Assembly: GCA_033065855.1 (NCBI GenBank)
Contig: JAVXUO010002692.1
Coordinates: 62,001-126,000 of the forward strand
DNA: 64,000 nucleotides
Direction: 5' to 3'
Origin: Escallonia rubra
Lineage: Eukaryota > Streptophyta > Magnoliopsida > Escalloniales > Escalloniaceae
Under the pieces are notes generated by a model, which saw only the letters and a list, made by a program, of their open reading frames with translations, ran no database searches and had not been told where the DNA came from. This document shows, one piece after another, positions 34,025 to 46,655 of the stretch. Numbering within the stretch: the first letter of the stretch is position 1; the number at the start of each line of letters is the position of its first letter. The position numbers and the translations under genes are program-made.

Positions 34025-35099
34025 TAAAATTAGAGGACTATACTTGAATAGTTTTTGTTGTCTTTTTTGGCGTTGTAGTATTTTTCTTTGTATTTTGTGG
34101 CATGTACAATATGACATAACTATGGTACTTGGGCTCTTATTTCCATACCATACACACCCACAAGTCTTACCCCGACCACCCACTCGAGGGCAACAGTTGA
34201 AGCCATTGGACTTCCTAGACTCAAGGTGATCTTTCGATTGTACCCTTAACTCCAGTGCCTTGTACTAAAGGGACATTCCGGTCTTCTCAGTATAACAAAT
34301 GACTTGTACACGTACTGATGTTCGCCCACTATTAACTTCCTGAATTACGGGCGAGAGGTATATGGTATAGTCGAGCCGATGGAGTTACCTTTATACTTAT
34401 TGAGAGAGAAACCACACATTGAGTCATTCAGGGTTCAGCCCTTTGCAAGAATACATGTATTGGCCTATGGCATGTTGGCAGGAAAAACAACCAAAATTCT
34501 GTAAGCTAAACTAGTAATTTCACAAAAAGGGTAGACAGTTACTAACAGGCCAGTTAACCACGCTCCCAATCAGACGGTTAGTCGGTAGGTGCATTGCTTG
34601 AAAAAATTTGAAACTGGTTGGTTTATAACCTAATCAGTCCCACTGACCAACCTGCCAGTTAATCCATCAGGATGACTGATGGTTAGTCAGAACCTTTGCC
34701 CCCAAAAATTCCAGAGAAAAATCCTAACCTCACTAACCAACCGACCAATTTTCTCTCGGGATAACCGGATGGTTAGTTAGTCCTGCCCCTTAATTTTCGA
34801 TCACCTGAAAAAACACCCCAAAGACCAAGAGGAATGAGAAAACCTCAAGAGGAGAGGTAAGAAAGATCACAAAGATGAGGCAAGAGGGGAAATAAACTAG
34901 CTTAGAAAGCAATAAAATGTATCGCTCTAATGCGCTTGACTAGAAGACTAGGAAACCCTTTGACATGGATTCTCGATGGAAGTGACTAAAGACTTCTCTT
35001 TAGAAATGATCTACAACTTCTAAAAGAAAACCAACCGATTTTCGACGAACCAGTTGGTTCATCCCTTGGACAAACTGGCCATGTTTCGACAAACAGGGC
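34025..35099. other. Retroelement leader-like DNA, no coding domain
   Basis: This follows the primer-binding site of LTR copy C and passes without a clear boundary into text related to LTR copy D. Repeated CAACTGGT/CCAGTTAA and GGTTAGTC phrases occur between about 34540 and 34790. No open frame of interest was seen. Confidence 0.35.
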
Positions 35100-35524
35100 G
35101 ATCCAGCCCAAAAATGAATTTCAATTTTTGAGACATTATTTGTCCCTATTTCGGTAATTATCTCCGATGTAATCAAATGGGCTGAACCAGAATCAAAATT
35201 ATCTCCATATCTCATATAAATCAAGGATTAATTACATATATCAAGGATAATTACCATATATTTTCAAGTCATCTAATCAATCACAATCTCTTGAACTTAA
35301 CTTGAGTTAAATCTAACTAATTGGACTGGTTTAACAATTGGAGTGGACTCTAACTGGACTGGACTCAAACTGGATCAAACAACACCCTCACTGGACTTAA
35401 TTAAATAGATTTGACTCATTCTATTATTAGGCCTAAGCCAATAAGAATAATAAACTTAATTACAATAAAGTCCAATAATCATTTAATAAATAAATAAAAA
35501 TACTACAAAAATGAGGTGTCTACA
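35100..35524 (-). mobile_element. Gypsy-type LTR fragment (copy D), minus orientation
   Basis: The right end GAGGTGTCTACA at 35524 is the LTR start read on the minus strand. TTTCGGTAATTATCTCCGA and the TGGACT-rich tract (35320-35400) match copies A and B. The inner limit is unclear and may extend further left. Confidence 0.6.
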
Positions 35525-36029
35525 ACCCTTTTAAAGTAAGTAGGGCATTTAATGCACCAAAGCAGTACATGCAGTCGACTGTATTCCTAGAACTAGCCAT
35601 TGGAACTTGAAATTCCAACAATGCAATTGAATGCAGCAGTGAATTGGAACACAATCAATACTATTACCTTTATGCCAAAAGATGAAATCTATTGTATCAT
35701 TCAATGCAGTCGACTGTCCAAGAAATACATTTCTCCTTTTTTTCATAGTATGATTTTTTTGTGCATGCACAAAAATCATGTGGGCAATTTCTAGGTCACA
35801 TTCATCGATACGATCCAATCTCTATGTCCAGTTTGAAAGGAAAGGAATGACGAAGATGTTTACGATGATTCATTGAAGATCTGTGATTGATTAATTGCTC
35901 ATCTAATTATTCGTAGCATGAAGTAAGATTGCACTTAACGCTTCATGAAATTGCTGCATATTAGATAACATAATCATCAATATTTGTTTATCATCAAAAC
36001 ATCTATAAACGTAGGTTAAATAATCATGG
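35525..36029. other. No recognised gene
   Basis: A weak minus-strand frame at 35549-35818 shows no motif I recognise. CAGTCGACTGT occurs twice (35571 and 35706). It may be part of the Helitron or another old element, but I cannot show it. Confidence 0.3.
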
Positions 36030-36990
36030 GGCTAACGTATTGTATATCATAATTCCTAGGAGTAAATTTATGCATAATCGACTACAAGCAATTTCTCCGA
36101 TGTGAAGACCATGAATTTCAAGATTCCTTTGATACAAAGACTCCCTTAGATGAACAAAGGGTTCCTTCCCCCTACGATCAACAGCGATAAGGCAGCTGCC
36201 GCCACTGTAAAAGAATAGTATCAAGCTAGATGAATCCTCACATTGATACCACCCTAAAGCATGATGGAAGCATATAAACTCAATATTACACGAGTTGAGA
36301 AACACTACTAGATATCATTCTTGTTGAACGGCGATAACGACCTTGGTACACTAGATCCGTGATGAAAGCACGCCACAAAGTGAGGATAAATTCTCAAAGA
36401 GAAAGAACTTCATCCATCAAAGATTGCATAGTGTTGTCGGTACAACTGGAGCTATACTTAGACGCCCCTAAGCACTTGAAAACACTGAACATTCCAGAAT
36501 GGTACGGACTTCATTTAATAACCTAAGAAGACCAAATTTGACTAAAAACCCTAAAAACCTTTTGAAACAAGGAATAGATATTCGAAAAGTTCAAAATTAG
36601 GTAAAATAATTAAAAATATAGAAAATTCCATATTTTTCTCGTCACCCATCAAATTCCCTAGGACTGCTATAACTCGCATGATATAGACCACGAAAAATTC
36701 ATTTGACATGCTGAAGACATGATATTTGGTGGACTTTTCTCTTTTAAGTAGTGCAACTTTAACATAGATTTTGGTACCAAGTTTTTGTATCCATAGACTT
36801 TGTCTGTTCTGTTAATGTTCAATTGCACTGGTAAATCAAACCGTAGAATTGAACGTTAAGCAACAAGTTGCATTGTACTTTATTTGCTAACCCTGTATAT
36901 CAAAATCTATGAAAAAGTCGCACCAGAAATTTTTAGTGAGAAAAATGAAAGGCAAGTGATAAGAATTATCACTTTCATTCTTCGGTGTTA
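36030..36990. repeat. Copy 1 of a dispersed duplication shared with 49263-50010
   Basis: From TATATCATAATTCCTAGGA to the AACTAAATTTGAC-like text near 36540, and again near 36715-36780 (ATAGATTTTGGTACC), the sequence follows 49263-49925 in the same order and orientation with many substitutions. On the minus strand of the second copy, TGGTATCAGAGTG at 49464-49476 looks like a copia primer-binding site, so the repeat may be a copia LTR with its leader. Confidence 0.65.
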
Positions 36991-37000
36991 GTGAAACTCT

Positions 37001-40000
37001 CACTACAAGAAAAGAGCTCTATAGTGACGAAAAAGCCAACAGTAGATAAGGGCCCGTGGGCATAAGTGGTGTTATGCCAACGGTAACAAGGGTCTGTTGG
37101 CACAAGTGTTGTTATGCCAACGATACACAAGGGCCCGTGGGCATAAGTGTTGTTATGCCAACGGTAACAAGGACCCGTGGGCACAAGTTTTGTTATGCCA
37201 ACGGTACACAAAGACCCGTTGGCACAAGTGTTGTTATGCCAACAGTACATAAAGGACCGTGGGCACAAGTGTTTTACTTTAATTTTTTCATTGGATTAAA
37301 ATTGATGGTTCACATAGATAGAAATGGTTTAGTGGGTAAGCCATGATATGATCGACTGTTTTGATATTCTACACATCATGAAATGAATGTCAAGATTTAT
37401 TAATATGGCTACGTTCTCGATCACCAATTTACGATTCCACCATTGATCAATAGTTTATAACATATCAATAGTTTATAATATAAATCCTCAACTCTCACTT
37501 TGTAATTCTTACGCTCTCATATATGTCTGAATATCCATGGTAAAATATACGTAGGATAACTTGAATACACACAACTTCATCATTATAATAATACCCTTCC
37601 TACAAGTGAAAGACATAGTGATAAAGACATAAAATGATTTTGTACTTTTATGGGTGGTATTGTATATCTTATATATTTTATCAACAATGTAGCTCTTATA
37701 GAAAGTACTAAAGCGTTCTTTAGTCGATTCATAATAATTTTCCTTGAAATATTTAAGAGAACTTTCATTGCGATTTGATTGCATGTTAGTGATCTTGTTT
37801 TGAATGGCACTTTGATTGGTGGAGTTGCAAGTATATAGACTTTATCAATAATGCGATTTAAATAAAAATACTGAAATGAACATTTTTGAAAGTCCAACTT
37901 TCTTTGAGTTGAGATTTAGTTGTTTACCTGTTACACATGTTCTTAATTAGCAAATTTAATTATGTTCTCTAATTAAAATGCACCAAGGAAAAACTTTAAA
38001 AAAACCTTGGCCAATTGTTCTTATGAGGAATTAAAAGTATTGAAACAATAGTTTCCTTTAGTTGACAAAATAAAGTTTATCGATAAACAAATAAAGGGTT
38101 TTTTTTCAAGTGGTTGTCAATATTAAATTTATACAAAAACTTTCAATCATTTCTTTTCAAACCATACTGTTTTACTATTAATAGATGCAATATTGACACT
38201 TAATAATTATTTAACTACATTACAAGTTTGAATTTCGTATAAAAAAGTTAAAATCATCCAACAATCATGTAATAGTGGGGAGCATTATATATATTTTGCT
38301 TATAGGTCCAAGTATTTTGACTACTTTTGTATATAATAGTTCTGCAATATAGTTTAGTAAAAGTTAGCTAGTAAATGATTTTACTTTCGTGTATAACACA
38401 AAATTTTAGTTAGTATCTAAAAAAAGTGATTATGGTAAAATTCACAGCTCATAATAGTTAGAATTGGAATAATTGTGGCGCATTAATTAGGCGGGAATGA
38501 AAATCTAATTTACCCAAATTTGCTCTCTCTCTCTCTCTCTCTCTCTCACCACACACACACATACGACGCTGCCCCTCTCTCCCTCCCTCTCACGTTGCCC
38601 TCTCCCATACGCCGTTGCCGTTGCCGCTACCGCTGCTCTCTGCCGCCGTCGCCGCCGCTATCCCCGCTGCCGCCGCCTCTCTCACGCTGTGCTGTCACAG
38701 GTAAACATTACGTCCACCCAATTTTTGGTGATTAGAACGTGTAACCATTGTACCGCACTCTAAGCCGCCGCCATCACATCCTAACTCCGCCACAGTCTTC
38801 GATCTGCTCTTTCTTATTCATCAACTGCCTGAATTTTTTTGATTTACACTCGCCGCCCCCGTCCCTCCCTCGATCCACCCGTAAATGATTTAATTGAGTT
38901 TCCGGCTTGTGGTCGGAACTCGTTGAAAGAAAGGTAATCTACCTTTATACGTTAATTTATCCTTAACAAGTTTAGGATATAAGCATTCTTCTGTCAATGG
39001 AGTAAATAACCACTAGCAAAAGATGGAGGCTTGCAATGACACCGTATATTCTCTTCTCTCAGTTGGCCATTTTTATGCTTGCTTTCAACTATTTGGCATT
39101 ACATTTCATGAAATATGAATATGAAGTGTAGATTTTCAGTCCCATACCTTGTTGAAAAAGTACAGTTGCCAATATTAGCTTATTGGAAGGTTGTTGCATT
39201 CTGATTCCAAAAACGTTGTTCAAGGATTTATAGTTCACTATACGAACTTTACTGTTTAATTTGTTCACCAGAAAGATTAGTATGTTATGGCTGAAAATAG
39301 TCTCAAATTAACAAGTAACTTTGATGCCATATTGAGGAATTTTAGTGCTTTTCCCTTGTATACATCAGTTTCATACTCTTGAAGACTATCTCATTGCACA
39401 TGTACACTCTCCAATCTCCAACCAATTATACTTCTGTTTCCAGAATCCCCTATAAGCAAAAGTTGGTGTCCAAATGTCACTACAAAAAAACCAAAGAAGC
39501 TGAAGCTCTCTTAACTGCCACATAAAACTTATAAATTATATGCCTACAAAGGTTTTAGAATTTCAAACACCTCTAAATGTTCTAAAAACGCTTTTTCTGC
39601 TTCTGCATTGACTTTTGATTCACTGTTAAAGTTATTCGAGTGTAGTGCCTTTGTCATACACATGATCAAGACCGTGGGATATTAGATCTAAATGTGTATT
39701 TATAGGCTATGCCCCAACTCAAAAAGGATAAAAAAGTTATGATCCTTGATCTAAAAGATGTTTGTCGTAATGGATGTCACTTTTTTTAGTCTAAACCATG
39801 TTTGACACTCTTCTTAAGGGTGAGAGTAACGATGAAGATTTGTAGTTTTTGAAGAGTTTTTTATTCTCAACCCACAATATCACTCGAAAACATGATAAAC
39901 ACGGAATTTAGTGGTTTAAATCATGAAAATTTGGATCCAAAATCCATAAGTCTACCTTATGATATTGATGGGAACAAAAATGGAGGAACACAAGGTACAA

Positions 40001-41131
40001 AAGAACTTCTTGTTTATTCAAGGAAGAAACAGATTCAAGGAAATAAGACCGATATACATTCTTGTTTATATCACTTGAGTAATAAGCAATTGGCATGCCC
40101 GCTTTTGTAGGATGGTTCTGATGGCGTGGAGCAAGAAGTAAACAATGCGAACGAAGACGAGTTCCCTTGAGTTATTTATGGTTCGTACTTGAGTGTGGTT
40201 GGTGAATATGCTTCATTAGTGTTAGGTTGTTTAGTGGACCTTAAGATTTCTTTGAGTACAACATGAAATTTTTTAGAATCTTTGTTGGGATGATGATGGT
40301 AAACCCTTTTATTATGGTATTGTAGTTAAGTGGTCAGATTGATGCATTTTCTATATAATTTTGGTGTTTGAGGATTATAATATTCTTATGGTTTGATGAA
40401 GTTTATTTCGTGCACCATAGTTAGTACTACTTACGATTACATGCATTGTGAAATGAATTAGATGCAATAATTAATGACAATAAATATTTATCCAGAAAAA
40501 CAGGAAATTGAACATGTGCTTACGGTAAGTTTTGTGGGTACAAACAAAAAAAAGCAGTAGATTTGCATCTGTTCCAACGGCATGAAACGTGGGAAAAGAG
40601 GCAAAATCTCGACAGCATATCCGTCACCAAAAGTCTTAAAAACCGTAGGCACAGATAAAAAAGGCTATGCTAATTCTGTAGGTAAAAGTCAAAAAAACCG
40701 TAGGCATATACCTAAAAGGCCTATGGTATATCCGTAGGCAAAAGTCATAAGACCATAGGCGTAAAAGGCAAAAGACCTACGGTATATCCGTAGCTAAAAG
40801 TCTTGAAAACCATAGGCGCAGAGAAAAAAAGACCTACGGTATATCCGTAGGCAAAAGTCTTAAAAACCGAAGGCAAAGAAATGAAAAGGCCTACGGATAT
40901 CCGTAGGCAAAAGTCTTGAAGCCGTTGGCATAAGAGATTTATACCAAACTCAGCATATGTATGTCCCTACGGAATGACCATAGGCTTATGTCTCTACTGT
41001 CGTAGGCATATGTCTATGTCATCGGAAGAAGCACCCACGGTACACTACCGTAGGCATAGGCTATGCCTACGGTACTTTTTACCTATGCCAACGCTTTAGT
41101 ACCGTAGGCATACACCGTTTTTCTTGTAGTG
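37001..41131. mobile_element. Non-autonomous CACTA (En/Spm) element, 4131 bp
   Basis: The ends are CACTACAAGAAAA at 37001 and its inverted form TTTTCTTGTAGTG ending at 41131, the canonical plant CACTA termini. Both ends carry dense subterminal arrays. On the left (37026-37280) are about five units of roughly 40-60 bp with GTTATGCCAACGGT and CCGTGGGCACAAG. On the right (40610-41115) are many CCGTAGGCA motifs and their inverses. Flanking trinucleotides are TCT and TTT, so the 3-bp target duplication is imperfect. The interior has a CT/CA run with a GCC-rich block (38521-38700) and no recognisable transposase. The two arrays differ in motif, so two elements sharing termini cannot be excluded. 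Confidence 0.72.
41047..41073. repeat. 13-bp perfect inverted repeat in CACTA subterminal region
   Basis: ACCGTAGGCATAG and its reverse complement surround a single G. It is the most symmetrical of the CCGTAGGCA units and would be a natural site for binding by a CACTA-encoded protein. Confidence 0.8.
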
Positions 41132-41516
41132 TTTCAGCAATTTCTGTTTTGGGTTTAAGAATAGAACTCAGGAATGTAGAACGACAAAACAGCTCCATGT
41201 AGCCAATATTACAAACTAGCATATAAACTTAATAAAAACAAAATAGAAAGTCCTTGTGATGGAATTTCAGCAACAAGGTTTTGAGGTCCATTGGTGCAAA
41301 CGTGCTAGTAAGATAGTGCGAAATCCTTCGGATCCGCCTTATAAGAAAGAACACGAACCCTGATAAAAAAAAATTGTGTCTACCGTACTACCAAGCTGAC
41401 CAAATGCTTTGGCATCCTGTAAAATGTTAGCATTATTGTCACATTGATGAAAACTAAAACCTACAGGAGTAATGGTATTTTGTTAAAGCAATTTTTGGAA
41501 AAAATTTGGCTGCTAT
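41132..41516. other. Flank between CACTA element and MITE, no gene
   Basis: The phrase AATGTTAGCATTATTGTCACATTGATG near 41420-41450 matches AATGTCAGCATTAATGTCACATTGATG near 49988-50014. The duplication shared with 49-50 kb therefore continues here beyond the CACTA insertion. Confidence 0.5.
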
Positions 41517-41720
41517 CCTGGTTGGAGGAATCTTCCTCCTACCTCCTTCATAGCGACAATCAATTATCTCTAAATATTTTTAATGACTTTTATTTAGTGA
41601 CGCTATAAATTGCTGTTAATAATTGTCGTTGAAAGTGTTCGAAGAAAAGCCACTAGAAATATTTAACGACTATTAATTGTCATTATACACAGAATTGAAG
41701 GAAGATTTTTACAACCCAGG
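41517..41720. mobile_element. MITE of about 204 bp
   Basis: The left end CCTGGTTGGAGGAATCTTCC and the reverse complement of the right end CCTGGGTTGTAAAAATCTTCC form inverted repeats. The interior has AATTGTCGTT and AACGACTATTAATTGTC in inverted arrangement. A diverged relative of its right end occurs at about 59550-59607. Confidence 0.55.
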
Positions 41721-42036
41721 TAGGGCCAAAGTTTGTTCGCAATTTATAGTAAGGAAGTAGGTGGATTAACTACTCAAAACTCACAATATTTAAGAAAAAA
41801 AAAGTTGGTAACTTTGGTATTTAGAATAGTCTAAAAGAGTAAAATATATTATGTAGTTAGGAACCAATTATCCTAATAATCTAGGACCTCGAAGTACGAA
41901 CTATAAGAACTCGCATCCTCTAATCCAAATGTATCGAAGAATCAAATGTCCCAATATTGACTCGAAAGAGGTAAAAGAAGAAGATTTTGTTCTCAATTGA
42001 GTGTAGGCATCTTAACTAACTTTGGTTGGAGACTTA

Positions 42037-42915
42037 GGTAGTGTTTGACATAGTTTTATTTTCAATTTTTTCTCCAGTTTTGTAAACTAAAAAAAGATAT
42101 TGACATTTTGTAGACAGTTTTGATTTTTTTTTCTCCCTCAGTTTTTTAAACTAGTTGGCAATTTTGGCCTATTTTTGAAAACTATATTTTTGAGTTTGTT
42201 TTGAGATCTAACCTTCGAACTTCATTAGAAGCAAACATTAAGTACATTTAAAAAAAAAACTCACCACAAACAAAAACCAACTACGTGGCACCATCCCCCC
42301 CCTCAACACATCGCCACGACCACTTGTTATCGCCTATGTCCCCACCATGGCCACCATCAATTCCTCCCGTCGCTGCCGCCAACATCAATTTCACCTCCAA
42401 CCCTTGCCCCCGTTTGCACACATGCATCCGTCAACGCCATACCTGTTATGACATTGCCACCATCGCCCCTACAACACACGCGCACACACCAATAGTTGTT
42501 GTCAGCACCGCCCCCACCTCCAACGATCACCCATCAAAATTGCCCGACCACTGACCATCAGCACCACCACCAACAATCCATTTTCACATCTATGTACAAC
42601 TAACCTAATCTAAACCCACCGGCGCCACATAGTCACCGCCCACAAATACGTGGGTTGTCCATCAAATTCCTATGCCTAGCGCCACCACCACCATCAGATC
42701 TATGGATTATAATGGTATTTGACGGCCTCATTCTCAAGAACAATGAAACTCCAACAGGCCAGATTGTCAATCATAAAAGAGAAAATTCAAAATAAAAATT
42801 GTCAATCAAACATCAACATGTTTTTTAAAATAAAATCAAAGATGGTTGAGTTTTTATTTTTTTTAAAAACTAAAAATAAAAAACCGCAATTATTTCAACC
42901 AGAAGTTTAGTGATA
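42037..42915. repeat. Dispersed repeat with CACC-rich core, related to 1-345
   Basis: Starts GGTAGTGTTTGACATAG, passes through T-rich text, a C-rich core (42285-42560) and AATTCAAAATAAAAATTG at 42785-42802. The right end is not sharply defined. The plus-strand ORF in the core is a composition artefact. The intervening 41721-42036 holds nothing recognised. Confidence 0.45.
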
Positions 42916-43075
42916 GAATCTCTTTAAGCGTACAGTCACATGCACCAAAGAATAAACGTGACAGATCAATTTACGTGTCAATTGCGGTACTTTATTAATG
43001 CGAGTAGCTTCTAGCACTTAATGTCACGTCACTGTCAGGAAAGCTGTCCGGACATAAAAAGTGATGGAAAGAAAG
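42916..43075. repeat. Further part of the duplication shared with 50060-50215
   Basis: AATCTCTTTAAGCGTACA, GTGACAGATCA, CACTTAATGTCACGTCAC and GTCAGGA occur in the same order at 42917-43040 and about 50046-50180. This block is collinear with the matches at 36030-36990 and 41420-41450. Confidence 0.6.
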
Positions 43076-44560
43076 AAAGAAAGTACTAAAGAGAAGCAAA
43101 AACGTATACTCAATATTACTACATACTAAATGCTCTTAATTAGTTAAGACTGTTTGTCTCGTGCCTTATAATATAATATTTTCTTCTTTGATACATGTTT
43201 CTCGCGATTCTATATGATACACAGCCTGGTAGTCGAAATGCGACAGTAATTAAAGCACGGTGATAATACTAATTTCATTATTTTCGTATTTGTGTTTTTA
43301 AATTTGTTATGAATGGTTACTATTTTAAAGGTATGTTTCCAAATTCACCAAGTTTAAAATACTATTCACCACCAAATTTCTTTAAATCTATTATTATTGG
43401 GTTTCGCCCCACCTTTTGACATGTGCGTTTGAAAAATGGAATTCCATCACCAATATAGATATGTTTTTTTCACAAAGATACTAGTGTTTGCATAAAGACA
43501 TTATTGCATCCCTGTCTCATTGTATGCAACTGAGCTGACCAGTCTTGTCAGACACCGCATGAGACAACTAACTTTGCAAGGCTGACGGAAAGAATAGACG
43601 GAGGACTCTAAAAAGGTTCCTCCTCAACCCAAACCTCCTCTTGAAGAAAGTTTTTCCAAACAAGAACTTAACTATATATACTACACCAAATGGTCCGACT
43701 GTTAGGATACTTGTAGGTATTTTCAACAAGGCTAAACAGAGACCGTCAAATCCAACCAAACATGAAAGTGGATTAATAGAGTTTTTTTAAAAGTGAAAAT
43801 AATGGAAAGTGACTCATTTTCTTTAAATATTTTTTTTTTAGTTTGTGAATTCTTTTAAAGAAAGAAAAGGGAAAAAAAAGTTTGAGCTTCTTTTGTCTTT
43901 AAATCTTTCTTCCCAAAATTAGAAACAAAATAAGAGAAAAGAAACTCTCATAAGTAACATTTTAATAATGCCCATAGTACCTTGACTTAATAAAGACCAA
44001 AAATTTCGAGACGTTTAGGTTTAATGGTTTCTTTCAAGAACTTATCATTTTACTTACGAAAGATAATTATTTTAGATGTTAGAGTTGACTCATGATTGAT
44101 TTTTTTGCTTTTGGTGTGACATCAATTAATTTTGGATGTTGAGATGTTTGTAGTCAACTCATGGTTAATTTTTTTTTTTATTGTGACATTAACCAGTTAT
44201 ATAGGGCTTATTACAATAGTATGGTATGAAATTTGTATAATGTCATTCATGACTAATTTGTCTTCCCGTCAAAATCATGTTCTTTTTAAGATCATACATT
44301 CATGATCTTCATTAGAATTATCACAATGTAGTAAAATGGTATATACGTAATGAGATGTCTTTTTTTTTGTTTTCTCCTGAACTCACAAATAAGGGGAAAT
44401 AATGACATTTTCTTTTCTCTCTCAGCCTCTTAGAGTCATAAGCAATAGGAAGAAAAATTGTCTTCTCTTCTCTTCTTCTCCCTCGGATCAAAACTCACAA
44501 ACAGGTTATAAATGTTCGATTATGAGGATGGGGGGAACTAAAAGGTAATTCTAGCATTGC
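43076..44560. other. No recognised gene
   Basis: AT-rich DNA with long A and T runs. The minus-strand ORF at 43568-43759 shows no motif I know. No terminal repeats or arrays were noted. Confidence 0.4.
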
Positions 44561-45251
44561 TACATATGCAAACAACTCATGTATATGAAGAATCTGGGTC
44601 CACACACATACATTGATACACACTAAATTTTCACACAAACACACACAAATCACCTATTTTATGGCTGTCGTGCAGCCCCATTTTCCCCACTCATTACATA
44701 CACAAACACATACAATTCACACACAATAGTTCCCATTTCCATCTCTTAAACACCACATACACATACTTTTTCACACACAAAAATCCTCATTTTTGCACAT
44801 GGTTACACCCACATATCACATGTCTACATGTACACCGCCGCGCATCATCGCATCATGGCTCACTCATAAACACGGCAGCCATATATATTTACCCATTTTA
44901 CACCAACAATTCCACATCCAAAACACACACACACACACAGTTAAACACAAACACAACCCATCTCACCTTTTCCACACCCACCGCCTCACGGCAGTGGGTC
45001 TTTTTTCTCTCTCTCTCTCTCTCTTTTTGTTTTGTTTCACTCACTCTATACACACTCTTACATACATACACAACACACAACACACAACCACACACTCAAA
45101 CACCCATTGCACCCGCTGCCACACACTTTCATGCAAACACACTTGTATACACACACATCACCGTACACAACACACAAATACATGCACAACAGTCATGGCA
45201 CAGCTGTTCAGTCTTGCTCCTTCCTATTTCCCACATACCCACACATATACA
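44561..45251. repeat. CA-rich low-complexity DNA (left of hAT element 2)
   Basis: Dominated by ACACAC and CATACA with a CTCTCT run at about 45006-45027. The same texture resumes at 47222-47560. The phrase GCCTCACGGCAGTGG occurs at 44983 and again near 47433 on the other side of the inserted element. Long ORFs here arise from the repeat. Confidence 0.7.
45244..45251. other. Left 8-bp target-site duplication of hAT element 2
   Basis: CATATACA before the left terminus is repeated exactly at 47222-47229. The region is CA-rich, which weakens the argument slightly, but both copies abut the inverted termini precisely. Confidence 0.85.
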
Positions 45252-45713
45252 CAGGGGCGGACGCACGTTGGGGCAAGGGGGGGCTGAAGCCCCTCCTGGC
45301 TTCAGGGGAAAAAAAAAAATTTTTGGGAATTGCACTAACGCGGGCTGCTGCGGCCTGCGGTACTGCCGCCTGCCTCTCTTCTTGTCGTTTTGGAGCTTTG
45401 GTACATTCTCTTCCAGTCTTCCTTTTTTAGTTTCTCTTATCTTTCAAAGTCATAGATGAGCCGGGTAGGATTAGGAACCTTCTCTGCAGGAGCTGGTTTT
45501 TGTTGAAAACCCAGCTCTGATGGGGTCTTTGAGCGGCAATATGAGTAATATAACGAGTTTGAGGAGGGAAAATCACTGAATGCCTGCAAACATCTTCTCT
45601 CCAAGCTTCTATGCTCTGCAAAACATAGAATAGCTGCGTGGTTGTCTTGATTGATGTGGGTTCTAGTTTTTTCACTTGGTTTTTCGTTTTGTGAATCATG
45701 TTTGTGGGTGTAG

Positions 45714-45780
45714 TCAGTACTTGACAGAGCTGTTGGCGGAGCATCAGAAGCTTGGACCTTTCATGCAAGTACTTCCTATA

Positions 45781-45802
<22 letters not shown>
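45714..45802 (+). pseudogene. Captured exon of a STAR/KH-domain RNA-binding protein gene
   Basis: With its first base completing a split codon, this 89-bp stretch translates without interruption through [11 protein letters not shown] and [18 protein letters not shown]. That is the conserved N-terminal (QUA1-like) segment of plant STAR proteins with a single KH domain. It is bounded by splice-like signals: TTTGTGGGTGTAG before 45714 and GTTAGTTT from 45803, where authentic genes also have an exon junction after LLNQ. The KH domain itself is not found in the element. The exon is therefore a transduplicated piece with intron flanks, not a working gene. The large minus-strand ORF over it (45427-45963) is a shadow. 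Confidence 0.8.
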
Positions 45803-45811
<9 letters not shown>

Positions 45812-46164
45812 TTTCTGGGGTTCCCTTGAGTTGGATCTAGGTTATCTGGGATATGTCTGTCTACTGTTCTTTGTTTAGTGAGAAAGTCTAAGTTAGATCC
45901 GACTTGCAGTACTTGACTGCTGCAATTACTTAAGTAACCATGCATGCCTTGTATTTGGTGCAATTGTTATTAGGGCCTTTGCTTCCACCACATAGTGGGT
46001 TTTGTTTCTCTGATCTTGTATTTGCACCGCCATCAGACAGGGTATGAACCAATCGTGCCTCGTGTAGCACCTGAAGCTTCTTATGGCTCCGAAGTCCGAA
46101 CAATGCGAGTCATCATTATTAAAAGGGGTGGATGGATTCAGTATTTTATCGAAATTCTTTGAGT

Positions 46165-46655
46165 TTTACTACTCCATATTGCTGTGGGAATATTCCTTAC
46201 ACTGTATTGACCATAAAGTTGGTGTCCTTAGCTTTATATAATTCCATTTCTTTCTCTTTACTGCAACTGTGGCCTACCTTTTCCAACAAGATGGCAAGGG
46301 GTGTATCTAGGCCTTTTGGAGCACCTTAATTTTCTGACAAAAAAAGAAGCTCATGAACGTTTTAAAAGAACTACATTTGTGCCGCCTTAGAAATGGTATA
46401 AACCTACTGCTTTTCGAGCAGCGTCTGAAGTACTTTTGTGGTTCTGAGGAACAAGAGTCATTTCTGCTAAGTATAAATGTTGTCTTGAAGAATATGATGT
46501 AGGAATCTCCCCTACACTGTTATGACCATAAAGTTGGTATGTTCGACTTTGTATAAGCTCTGTTCCTATATCTCCCTTTACTGCAACTGTGGCATCCCTT
46601 CTACCTTTCCCAACAACATGGTAAAAGGGTATCTAGACCACTTGAATCACCCTAT
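46165..46655 (+). repeat. Diverged direct duplication inside hAT element 2
   Basis: The block with GACCATAAAGTTGGT, CTTTACTGCAACTGTGGC, TTTCCAACAA and GTATCTAG occurs at about 46165-46325 and again at about 46485-46655 with moderate divergence. Function unknown; it may derive from intron or UTR of the captured gene or from the element itself. Confidence 0.7.

Noticed and set aside
39478-39493. CACTACAAAAAAACC as another CACTA terminus pairing with 41131
   Set aside because: It lacks the G of CACTACAAG, has no subterminal repeats beside it and no matching flanking trinucleotide; 37001 is the better partner.
44793-45430. ORFs of 164 and 132 codons rich in His/Thr
   Set aside because: Translation of CACACA repeats; the frames also run across the hAT terminus at 45252.
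45427-45963. 178-codon minus-strand ORF
   Set aside because: Antisense shadow of the captured STAR/KH exon and its introns; no domain in its own frame.
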